A stretch of DNA of 64,000 bases. It comes from Bifidobacterium asteroides. GTDB lineage: Bacteria; Actinomycetota; Actinomycetes; Actinomycetales; Bifidobacteriaceae. Below, piece by piece: positions 40,941 to 48,872 of this stretch; the stretch's first letter is position 1, and every line of letters starts with the position of its first letter. The notes beneath the pieces were generated by a model. That model made no database searches, was not told where the DNA came from, and saw only the letters and a list, made by a program, of their open reading frames with translations. A program made the position numbers and the translations under genes. The stretch covers positions 1 through 64,000 of the forward strand of contig NZ_QGLL01000001.1 of assembly GCF_003202695.1 (NCBI RefSeq), written 5' to 3'.

Positions 40941-41107
40941 ACAACCCGCCCCCGTAAGGGGCGGCGGCATCAACCCTGCTGCGCATCCTGCCTGCGGCAA
41001 TGAGCACGAACATTCGCAGGCGATCGAAACGAAACACGCGTCCGCCATCCGGTCCCCAAGCCGCCAGAAGCCCCCGATCCTTGCAAGGGGATCGGCAGAA
41101 TTGAAGA

Positions 41108-41226
41108 TTCGCGGCGGTCATGGCCTGGGGGAGACGCCCGGTCCCATTCCGAACCCGGAAGCTAAGACCCAGCACGGCAATGGTACTGCACCCGGAAGAG
41201 TGTGGGAGAGTAGCACACCGCCGCCA
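41108..41226 (+). rRNA. rrf: 5S ribosomal RNA
   Basis: A 5S gene of about 118 nt lies roughly 170 nt after 23S. Helix I is visible as GCGGCGGT (41111-41118) pairing with ACCGCCGC (41217-41224), and the loop sequence TCCCATTCCGAACCCGGAAG is typical. Ends are approximate. No tRNA follows. Confidence 0.95.
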
Positions 41227-41237
41227 CAACACCTAAC

Positions 41238-41274
41238 AAAGCCCTGGTTGAGATAGTTCTCAGCTAGGGCTTTT
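41238..41274 (+). terminator. rRNA operon terminator
   Basis: A 14-bp stem with two G-U wobbles (AGCCCTGGTTGAGA / TCTCAGCTAGGGCT) and a 4-nt loop is followed by TTTTC, a classic intrinsic terminator 12 nt after 5S. Confidence 0.93.
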
Positions 41275-41370
41275 CTATTGCCTATTAAATCTAATTTTTA
41301 TATAAACTTGAACTCTATATTGTCTACCGAATCCAGAATATGGACATTAATAAATAGTACTATCTGTGTA

Positions 41371-41392
41371 TGTCATATCATAATATATGACA
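41371..41392. promoter_or_regulatory. Palindrome in the sucrose operon promoter region
   Basis: TGTCATAT (41371-41378) and ATATGACA (41385-41392) form a perfect 8-bp inverted repeat around a 6-nt spacer, 67 nt before the transporter start. It is a good candidate operator for a regulator of the sucrose genes. No regulator gene is adjacent. The surrounding 41275-41458 region is strongly AT-rich. Confidence 0.55.
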
Positions 41393-41458
41393 ACATAATG
41401 AAGTGTTGTTTTCTTTATAGGGGTAGGTCATAGAAGCCCTGCTCAGTTAGGATGCGAT

Positions 41459-42754
41459 ATGGATAAATTCAAACAATTATCTAAGAATGAGTCCTATATG
41501 CAGAGTTCAATGGGTATTTTCATGTTCTTCTGCGCATGGGGTATATGGTGGTCTTTCTTCCAGCGCTGGCTGGTGGCCGACATACATCTTACTAACACAG
41601 AAGTCGGTCAGATTTATTCAATTAACTCCTTTGCATCACTCATAATAATGTTTATCTATGGCATTGCCCAAGATGAATTGGGCATCAAGCGCCATTTGGC
41701 TATATTTGTCTCTGCCGTGGCAGCATTAGTTGGGCCTTTCGTACAGTTTATCTACGCTCCGATGATTTCTGGACCTCATCGCTGGGCAGGCATAGTGATT
41801 GGGTCAATCGTGCTGTCTGCAGGATTCATGTCTGCATCGTCATTGATTGAAGCTATTACTGAGCGTTACAGTCGAAAGTTTAACTTCGAATATGGTCAGT
41901 CTCGTGCCTGGGGTTCTTTCGGCTATGCCATTGTGGCTCTAGTAGCCGGTTTCCTCTTCAACGTGAATCCTCTATACAATTTTTGGCTAGGCTCGATTTT
42001 TGGTTGCGGCATGCTTGCTGTATATATCTTCTGGCGGCCGCAGGAACAGAAGGAAGTGCTTAGACAAGAAGCTGATCCGAATTCGCCAAGGAGTACCCCA
42101 ACGCTGAAAGAAATAACGGGGGTGCTGCGGATGCCGTCTCTGTGGCTCATGGTTGTCCTGATCATGTTCACCTATACTTTTTACACAGTCTTCGATCAGC
42201 AAATGTTCCCGACTTATTACACGAGTCTTTTTGCCTCACAGGCTACTGGGAATTCGACTTATGGGATTCTTAATTCCATTCAGGTCTTTTGCGAGTCGGC
42301 GATGATGGGCCTTGTTCCAATTCTAATGCGGAAAATTGGAGTAAGGAATTCGTTGCTCTTGGGAGCCACAGTGATGTTCGTACGAATAGGTCTTTGTGGT
42401 GTTTTCCACGATCCATACACCGTGTCCTGCGTCAAGATGCTGCATGCCATCGAGGTACCGTTGTTCAGTTTGCCTACCTTCCGTTACTTCACTCTTCACT
42501 TTGATACCAAGTTGTCAGCAACTCTCTACTTGGTTGGTTTCCACGTTGCATCAAAGATAGGTGAAAGCATCCTCTCCACTCCGCTTGGCATGCTTCATGA
42601 TGCTGCCGGGGATCGTGTTACCTTCCTAATTATCGCCGCCATAGTACTGGTGGCCCTGATTTATGGTTACTTCATTCTCAAGAAGGATGACGTCGATGTA
42701 AATGGTGACCCTTTTATCCGGGATAGTAAAAACGCCAAGGGCATCGATGCCTGA
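41459..42754 (+). CDS. MFS oligosaccharide:H+ symporter (sucrose permease-like)
   Basis: The 431-residue protein has twelve hydrophobic helices and the LacY/CscB-type pattern (MFFCAWGIWWSFFQRWL in helix 1, IYGIAQDELGIKRHL in loop 2-3, ESRAWGSFGYA-like QSRAWGSFGYAIVAL in the middle). This family imports disaccharides such as sucrose or lactose with protons. AGGA lies 6 nt before the ATG. The GH32 gene follows 69 nt downstream, which points to sucrose or short fructans as substrate. It is AT-richer than the flanking genes. Confidence 0.88.
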   Translation: MDKFKQLSKNESYMQSSMGIFMFFCAWGIWWSFFQRWLVADIHLTNTEVGQIYSINSFASLIIMFIYGIAQDELGIKRHLAIFVSAVAALVGPFVQFIYAPMISGPHRWAGIVIGSIVLSAGFMSASSLIEAITERYSRKFNFEYGQSRAWGSFGYAIVALVAGFLFNVNPLYNFWLGSIFGCGMLAVYIFWRPQEQKEVLRQEADPNSPRSTPTLKEITGVLRMPSLWLMVVLIMFTYTFYTVFDQQMFPTYYTSLFASQATGNSTYGILNSIQVFCESAMMGLVPILMRKIGVRNSLLLGATVMFVRIGLCGVFHDPYTVSCVKMLHAIEVPLFSLPTFRYFTLHFDTKLSATLYLVGFHVASKIGESILSTPLGMLHDAAGDRVTFLIIAAIVLVALIYGYFILKKDDVDVNGDPFIRDSKNAKGIDA

Positions 42755-42823
42755 GCTCTGCCTTGCTGTATCAACAGGCAATTTCAAAACCGCAATCAAA
42801 TTAATTAACAGAAAGAAATAAAA

Positions 42824-44377
42824 ATGGGTAGCACATACGAACCGGCTTTGCACCCGGTCAAGAATCATCAGGTAGAATTGTCCAAGGCCGAAGCCGGGGT
42901 CCATGCTTTGGCTGCCACCCGCAACGATCGCTGGTACCCGAAGTACCACATTGCATCAGATGGGGGTTGGATCAACGACCCCAACGGCTTATGCTATTAT
43001 CGCGGCCGCTGGCATGTTTTCTATCAACTTCATCCTTATGGAACTCAGTGGGGACCAATGCACTGGGGCCACGTTTCCAGTGCTGACATGGTTACTTGGC
43101 GCCGGGAGCCCATCGCCATGGCACCGAGCCTGGAAGAGGAGCGCAACGGAGTGTATTCGGGCTCAGCTGTGGTAGGTGACGATGGCAAGCTACGCTTCTA
43201 CTACACGGCTAATCGTTGGGTGAACGGCAAGGACCGGAGCGGTGGCCAATGGCAGGTGCAGATGTTGGCCGAAGCTGTGGATGACGATGCCCGAGAGCTG
43301 CTGAAGCGAGGCATGATCATTGACTGTCCTCGAGAGAAGGTGGACTCGCACTTTCGTGATCCCAAGGTTTGGAAACAGGATGGGGTCTGGTATTTAGTGC
43401 ATGGCGTCAGTTCAGCAGACAAGCGCGGCCAGCTTTGGCTCTACCATTCTCAGGACATGGAGGAGTGGACCTTTGATCAGGTACTGTTCGAGTGCCCGGA
43501 TGAAGACGTGTTCATGTTGGAATGCCCTGATTTCTTCCCACTGAAGACTCCTGGCGACCAGGAAAAGTGGATTATGGTTTGTTCCGCCATGGGTGCACAG
43601 CCAAAAGGCTATATGAACCGGAATACCAGTAATGCCTGCTACATGATTGGCAGCTGGAAGCCTGGTGAACGTTTCCAGCCGGAGACAGAGCTCAAACCTT
43701 TGGACTGGGGTCAGAATTACTATGCACCACAGTCATTCCTAGCTCCGGACGGACGTAGGATCATGTATGGGTGGATGCGTCCTTTCACTCCACCGATTCC
43801 CATGGAGCGTGATGGCTGGTGCGGACAGCTGACGCTTCCACGTGAAGTTTTCCTGGGCGATGATGGAGATTTGCACACGGTACCAGTAGAGGAGATCGAC
43901 CATCTGCGAATCAACGATAACGACCTGGGCGGTTCGACTCTCGCAACCAATGAGGAGAGAATACTCCTGGATGATGCCGAGGCAGAAGAGGTCGAATTGA
44001 CCATCGACCTGAAAAGGTCTACAGCTGAGCGTTGCGGACTGAAAGTGCACGCAACTGAGGACGGATCCTTTGTATTCGTGGGTTATGATGACCAAAGCCG
44101 ACGTGTCGTCGTAGATAGGATGGCAGTGTCCAGAGGCGATCGAGGCTATCGGTCCGCACCGCTTACGTCAGAGGAGCTGGCCTCCGGCAAGCTTGACCTT
44201 CATGTGTATATAGATCGCGGATCAATCGAAGTATTCATCAATAATGGCCGACAAGCGATCAGCGTATATAACTATCCGTCAGCCGGGCTGCGCTCGCTAA
44301 AGCTGGTGAGCGAATCTGGCGATATGCAGTTAGAGAGACTACAGATGCATCAGATAAGGGGAATAGGGCTCGAGTAA
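42824..44377 (+). CDS. Beta-fructofuranosidase (sucrose hydrolase), GH32
   Basis: The 517-residue enzyme has the GH32 nucleophile motif WINDPNGL (Asp52), the transition-state Asp in FRDPKVW (Asp179) and the acid/base Glu in LECPDFF (Glu233), then a C-terminal beta-sandwich with SIEVFINNGRQAISVYNYP. No signal peptide is present, so it cleaves imported sucrose or short fructo-oligosaccharides in the cytoplasm. It works with the symporter just upstream and is probably in one operon. The ATG at 42824 has only an AG-rich, weak ribosome-binding site (AGAAAGAAAT). Confidence 0.93.
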   Translation: MGSTYEPALHPVKNHQVELSKAEAGVHALAATRNDRWYPKYHIASDGGWINDPNGLCYYRGRWHVFYQLHPYGTQWGPMHWGHVSSADMVTWRREPIAMAPSLEEERNGVYSGSAVVGDDGKLRFYYTANRWVNGKDRSGGQWQVQMLAEAVDDDARELLKRGMIIDCPREKVDSHFRDPKVWKQDGVWYLVHGVSSADKRGQLWLYHSQDMEEWTFDQVLFECPDEDVFMLECPDFFPLKTPGDQEKWIMVCSAMGAQPKGYMNRNTSNACYMIGSWKPGERFQPETELKPLDWGQNYYAPQSFLAPDGRRIMYGWMRPFTPPIPMERDGWCGQLTLPREVFLGDDGDLHTVPVEEIDHLRINDNDLGGSTLATNEERILLDDAEAEEVELTIDLKRSTAERCGLKVHATEDGSFVFVGYDDQSRRVVVDRMAVSRGDRGYRSAPLTSEELASGKLDLHVYIDRGSIEVFINNGRQAISVYNYPSAGLRSLKLVSESGDMQLERLQMHQIRGIGLE

Positions 44378-44428
44378 AGCAGTGTGGTTGATGAAGATTA
44401 AGGTGTAGTCTCCACAGAAACAAATGGG

Positions 44429-44473
44429 GAGGGGCCAGCCTTGCGGCAAGTGATGCTGCAGAGCCGGCCCTTC
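44429..44473. terminator. Hairpin between convergent GH32 and SnoaL-like genes
   Basis: Imperfect GC-rich arms (AGGGGCC near 44430 and GGCCCTT near 44465, with extra pairing inside) lie between the two converging stop codons. It may terminate both transcripts. No long T-run is present. Confidence 0.5.
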
Positions 44474-44487
44474 ATCGAATTGGAGGG

Positions 44488-44871
44488 TTAGAAGAGCCCA
44501 TTGTCATTACGGGACTGAATGTCTTCCACATTGTGTTCGATGATGTCCCAATGCTCAGCCAGCTGGCCGTCCTGCAGCCGGTAGATGTCGCAAACCTTGT
44601 TGACATGGCCGTTCTGTAGCGTGCACTTGAAGAAGACGTAGACCATGTCGCCCTCCCCGTTCAGTCTGATGATGTCGATTTGCGGTCCCAGAGCCAGAAA
44701 CCCCTTGATGAACTCCAGGAATCCCGTTTTCCCGTCAGCACATGTGGGGTTGTGCTGGATGTAGTCGTCTCGCATGAACCTGTCGATATTGCTGGTATCT
44801 CCCCGGCTGAAAACCTGATCGTAGAATTCCTGCACCAGGGACTTGTTGGCTGCTGTCTTATCCTCGCTCAT
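44488..44871 (-). CDS. SnoaL-like / NTF2-fold protein
   Basis: This protein of about 127 residues begins MSEDKTAANKSLVQEFYDQVF and continues with DRFMRDDYIQHNP, GFLEFIKGF and KVCDIYRLQDGQLAEHWDIIE, the pattern of SnoaL-like polyketide-cyclase-related proteins with the NTF2 cone fold. Such small proteins bind or isomerise diverse small molecules; no specific role can be inferred. The start at 44871 has AGAGG 6 nt upstream; an open extension to 44919 is less likely. It stands alone between convergent and co-directional neighbours. Confidence 0.8.
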   Translation of the reverse strand: MSEDKTAANKSLVQEFYDQVFSRGDTSNIDRFMRDDYIQHNPTCADGKTGFLEFIKGFLALGPQIDIIRLNGEGDMVYVFFKCTLQNGHVNKVCDIYRLQDGQLAEHWDIIEHNVEDIQSRNDNGLF

Positions 44872-44996
44872 CATGTACCTCTGCTTTCTGTCTGTACATA
44901 GGTTTTCGAGTCTTTTCATGATAGAAGTCTTCGCTCAGGCTCGTAAGAGCGTCTGAGATCACGGTCGGCTGGTGGATGGTGGCCGACGGGAGGCTC

Positions 44997-45869
44997 TCAG
45001 GCCTTGAAGTGACGCTCGTCGTTCATAGTGGCGAAATTCAGGCCGATCAGAATGCCGCCGCCTATATAATTGCCCAGCATGGCCACCAGAACAACCAGGA
45101 TTGCCTTCCAGGCGTTGACCCGCCCGAAGACGCCCAGGATGAGGAAGAGGGCCGAATCCGCTATCGAATGCTCGAACCCGCAGAAGGCGAAGACGAAGAC
45201 GGCCACGACCATGATGATGCACTTGGTGAAGTCGTTGGAAAGCTTGCCGTTATAGACCATAAGCATGGCGATGTTGATGCAGAAGTTGCACAGGATGCCC
45301 CGCACGAACAGGTCGGCGAAGCCCATAGGGCCGCCGGAGACGTAGCCGGTCTTGGTCGCCGCGGCCGCCAGCATCTGGTCCAGGGTCGGACCGCTGACGA
45401 TGGATGAGAAGCGCAGGATGACGGCCACAATCAGAGCTCCGGCCAGGTTGCCCAGAAGGCAAAGAACCAGGATTCGCAGAGATGCCAGCCAGCCCAGGCG
45501 CTTATGATAGGCGCCTATAGTGACCACCATCATGTTGGAGGTCAACAGTTCGGAGTTGGTGTAGTAGATCAGGACCAAGGCCCAGCCGAATGTGGTTGCT
45601 GCCAGGACCCGGCCTGCCAGGATCAGGCCGTGGTCGGCGGGATTCTGGCCGGCCTGGCCCATGATGACGAAGAAGGCCGTGAAGAAGATACCCACAAAGA
45701 GGCCGGCCATGGTGGCTCGCTGCATGTACTTGCCGGTCAGGGCGCCGCTCATGGTCTTCTTGCTCTCGACCACATCCAGGACGGTGCTGATGAAGGCCCG
45801 TCCGGGGAAGAGGGGCTGTCTGTTCTTTTGATCTGTTATCTGATTGGGTTGCTCATTCACGGGGTTCAT
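44997..45869 (-). CDS. Formate/nitrite transporter (FocA/NirC family)
   Basis: The 290-residue protein has six membrane helices of the FNT fold. Key signatures are visible: GIFFTAFFVI in helix 1, the NSELLTSNMM omega-loop region, GNLAGALIV, the RGILCNFCINIAMLM helix and the GFEHSIADS motif carrying the central His. It conducts formate (or related monovalent acids such as acetate, lactate or nitrite). In bifidobacteria formate is a product of pyruvate formate-lyase, so export is a reasonable role. No pfl gene is adjacent. Confidence 0.92.
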   Translation of the reverse strand: MNPVNEQPNQITDQKNRQPLFPGRAFISTVLDVVESKKTMSGALTGKYMQRATMAGLFVGIFFTAFFVIMGQAGQNPADHGLILAGRVLAATTFGWALVLIYYTNSELLTSNMMVVTIGAYHKRLGWLASLRILVLCLLGNLAGALIVAVILRFSSIVSGPTLDQMLAAAATKTGYVSGGPMGFADLFVRGILCNFCINIAMLMVYNGKLSNDFTKCIIMVVAVFVFAFCGFEHSIADSALFLILGVFGRVNAWKAILVVLVAMLGNYIGGGILIGLNFATMNDERHFKA

Positions 45870-45951
45870 TATGGCATTCCCGAGTAAAGAGGGGCCGCCC
45901 TTAGGGGCCTACTGTGCGGGAATTCACTACTTTTGCCAGTGTCGCTCAGCT

Positions 45952-48777
45952 TCACTCGGTGCGCAGAGCGGTGGCGGGATCCTGCTTGGCCGCCTTACGT
46001 GAGGGGATCAGGCCGCCGATCAGGGTCAGGATCACGCTCAGAATAACCAAAGCAATCCCTCCTGAGGCAGGCAGGGCCGCATTCACCTCGGTGGTACCCA
46101 TGAAGTGGTGCATGATGCTGTTGGCCGGAATGATCAGCAGCAGGGTGATGCCCACCCCCAGCAGGCCCGCCAGAAGCCCGATGAGGCCGGTTTCGGCGTT
46201 GAAGACATTGGAGACGTTGCGCTTGGAGGCGCCCATGGCGCGCAGGATGCCGATCTCCTTGGTCCGCTCCAGAACCGATATATAGGTGATGATGCCGATC
46301 ATGATGGAGGAGACCACCAGCGATACTCCGACGAAGGCTATCAGCACGTAGGTGATGACGTTGATGATGGTGGTGACCGAATTCATCATCAGGCCGACGT
46401 AGTCGGTATAGACGATCCTATTCTTTTCTGCTGCCTTGTCGTTGTAGTGCTTGATGGAGTCGCCTACGGAATTCTTGTTCTCGAAGCTGTCCGTGTAGAT
46501 GCTGATGCGGGAGGGGGCATCCCGGGAGATCAGGCCGAAGTCGCTCAGGTTGTCGGCGTAGGTGCCTGTAGAGACGTATTGGTTGTATATGGCGACCAGG
46601 GCGTCCTGTGGGGCGGTGGCGATGTACTGGTCGAAGGCCTGGGCAGTCTGTTGCTCAGCTGATGCTCCTGTGGGGATGCCTGCAGAACCTTGGGCTCTTG
46701 CAGCGGCTCCTGCCCGGCCCTGGGCTTCCTGCCCGGCCATAGCTGCTGAACCTTTCATGATCTCCTGGGCCATGCTGGCTTTCTGGCTGACGCCCAGGGA
46801 TGCGATGTAGGCCTTGGCATCATTGGCCTTTGCGGCATCGTCGGCAGGCGCGAAGGCCATCCCGTTGAGGACGCTGTGGCCCTGATCGGCTTCCTGGTCG
46901 GTGACGATGGGGCTGGTCTTGGCTTGGTCGATCAGGTAGTCGGTCAGCTGGCGGGTATACCCGACGCCTACCTTGAGGGGCGTGGCCTTGGCCCCCTGGT
47001 TGGGGCGGACGATGCCGACGATGTGCAGCTGCAGGCCCTGGTCGGCGGCCTTGGTCATCTGGTCGGTGCTGTCGCCGATGTAGTGGTAGTGGCCGTCGGT
47101 CCCCTTGGCATATTGGCTCGCGGCGGGCACCAGGGAGAGCTTCTGGTCCATGGCCTTGGCGTATTCGATGGGCTTGGTGTCGACCTTGACCTTCTGACCG
47201 CTGTTGAGTTTGTTCATCATGTCGGTGTACTGGCTGGAGGGGAGGATGCCCAGCTTGTAGAGGCTGGTGACGGGCATCTGGTTGTTCTTGTCCAGCACCA
47301 GGACCACCTGATCCTTGGCCTTGGGCCAGGTGCCATTCACCACCTGATAGTTGTCGGTCACCACCTTGCTGATGGTGGTCTTGGCATCGGCCCCTGGCAT
47401 GATCTCGCCGAAGATCTCCGGGGCCTTGTTCTTCTCGGTCTTGCCGGTCAGGTAGGACATCTGCATGGATTGGATGTCGCCCATGTCGCTGTCGGTGTTG
47501 GCCGTGGCCATTTGGCTGGCGGTGGAGCTGGCATTGTCCTGCCCGCTCATGGTCACATTGTCCGCAGAGACCAGCTTGCCATCCGGGTCGTGCTCGAACA
47601 CCGAGAACTTGGTGGCATAGGAGTACTGGATGCCCACGGATCCCACGTATTGATGAATCTCGCTCTTGGGATTGTCCAGGTATTTTTTGAAGTCTGTCAG
47701 ATTGTTCTGGGTGATGCTGCTGGTCAGGCTGGAGGCCCCCTTGATGCTGGAGTCGTCCGGCTGGATGGCCTTGAGATCCTTGTGAGCCTTGGCCTCCTTC
47801 TGGGATTCCTGGGCAGAGTCCACTATCTTGTTCAGATCGAAGGACTGCTCCTGAATGGTGATCGGGTAGGAGGTCATGGTCTCCCGCTGCACCTTGTCGA
47901 TGTAGCGGTTGACCCCGGTGGACACTGACAGGATCAGGGCAATGCCGATGATGCCGATGGATCCGGCGAAGGAGGTCAGGGCAGTCCGCGCTTTTTTGGT
48001 CCGAAGATTGTTGAAGCTCAGTGACAGGGAGGTCAGCAATCCCATGGAGGCTTTGCCGAAGGTGCGGTGCCGGGCATCGCGGATGGGCACCTGGTCTTCG
48101 GGCAGGGGGTCGGAGTCGCTGATCACGGAGCCGTCGTGCAGCTCTACAATTCTGGTGGCGTACTGGTGGGCCAGCTCGGGGTTGTGGGTGACCATGACCA
48201 CCAGCCTGTCTTGGGCCACCTCTTTGAGCAGGTCCATGATCTGGACAGAGGTCTCGGAGTCCAGGGCTCCGGTGGGCTCGTCGGCCAAGAGAATGCGAGG
48301 GTTGTTGACCAGGGCTCTGGCGATGGCCACCCGCTGCATCTGCCCGCCCGAGAGCTGATTGGGCCGCTTGTTCACGTGTTGGCCCAGTCCCACCTGCTCC
48401 AGGGCCTGCCTGGCCCGCTTCCGCCGCTCCTGCCGGTGCACGCCCGAGATGGTCAGGGCCAGCTCCACGTTGGATAGGATGCTCTGGTGGGGGATCAGGT
48501 TATAGCTCTGGAAGACGAATCCCACAGTGTGGTTGCGGTAGGAGTCCCAGTCCCGGTCCTTGTATTTCTTTGTGGAGGTGCCGTTGATGATCAGGTCGCC
48601 CTGGTCGTAGCGATCCAGCCCGCCGATGATGTTGAGCAGGGTGGTCTTGCCGGAGCCGGAGGGGCCCAGGATGGCAACGAACTCGTTGTCGCGCAGGTTG
48701 ACGCTGACATCGTTCAAAGCTTGCTGGACGAAGTCCCCTGTTTTGTATTGTTTGGAGATGTGTTCGATCTGCAGCAC
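45952..48777 (-). CDS. ABC exporter, fused ATPase and FtsX/MacB-type permease
   Basis: This 941-residue fusion has an N-terminal ATPase (about 1-230: Walker A GPSGSGKTT, signature LSGGQMQR, Walker [12 protein letters not shown]) joined to a permease with one helix near 268-290, a large extracellular domain (about 295-800, rich in Gln, Ala and Lys) and three helices at the C-terminus in the FtsX pattern. MacB-like proteins do mechanical work on the outside rather than classic transport: release of lipoproteins, peptides or antibiotics. The start is GTG at 48777 with GGAGGA 6 nt upstream. No accessory MacA-like gene is near. Confidence 0.88.
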   Translation of the reverse strand: MLQIEHISKQYKTGDFVQQALNDVSVNLRDNEFVAILGPSGSGKTTLLNIIGGLDRYDQGDLIINGTSTKKYKDRDWDSYRNHTVGFVFQSYNLIPHQSILSNVELALTISGVHRQERRKRARQALEQVGLGQHVNKRPNQLSGGQMQRVAIARALVNNPRILLADEPTGALDSETSVQIMDLLKEVAQDRLVVMVTHNPELAHQYATRIVELHDGSVISDSDPLPEDQVPIRDARHRTFGKASMGLLTSLSLSFNNLRTKKARTALTSFAGSIGIIGIALILSVSTGVNRYIDKVQRETMTSYPITIQEQSFDLNKIVDSAQESQKEAKAHKDLKAIQPDDSSIKGASSLTSSITQNNLTDFKKYLDNPKSEIHQYVGSVGIQYSYATKFSVFEHDPDGKLVSADNVTMSGQDNASSTASQMATANTDSDMGDIQSMQMSYLTGKTEKNKAPEIFGEIMPGADAKTTISKVVTDNYQVVNGTWPKAKDQVVLVLDKNNQMPVTSLYKLGILPSSQYTDMMNKLNSGQKVKVDTKPIEYAKAMDQKLSLVPAASQYAKGTDGHYHYIGDSTDQMTKAADQGLQLHIVGIVRPNQGAKATPLKVGVGYTRQLTDYLIDQAKTSPIVTDQEADQGHSVLNGMAFAPADDAAKANDAKAYIASLGVSQKASMAQEIMKGSAAMAGQEAQGRAGAAARAQGSAGIPTGASAEQQTAQAFDQYIATAPQDALVAIYNQYVSTGTYADNLSDFGLISRDAPSRISIYTDSFENKNSVGDSIKHYNDKAAEKNRIVYTDYVGLMMNSVTTIINVITYVLIAFVGVSLVVSSIMIGIITYISVLERTKEIGILRAMGASKRNVSNVFNAETGLIGLLAGLLGVGITLLLIIPANSIMHHFMGTTEVNAALPASGGIALVILSVILTLIGGLIPSRKAAKQDPATALRTE

Positions 48778-48872
48778 CGTCGTCCTCCGCTTTCTGGATT
48801 CTCAATGGCATGGGCTCATGGACCCTTGAAGTGCCAGCTTACGCCATCAGCATGGGTAAATGCCGATATGGC

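Noticed and set aside
46876-47928. Long 350-codon plus-strand frame rich in Gly, Leu, Val and His
   Set aside because: It is an antisense shadow of the MacB-like gene; the composition is that of an out-of-frame GC-rich sequence.
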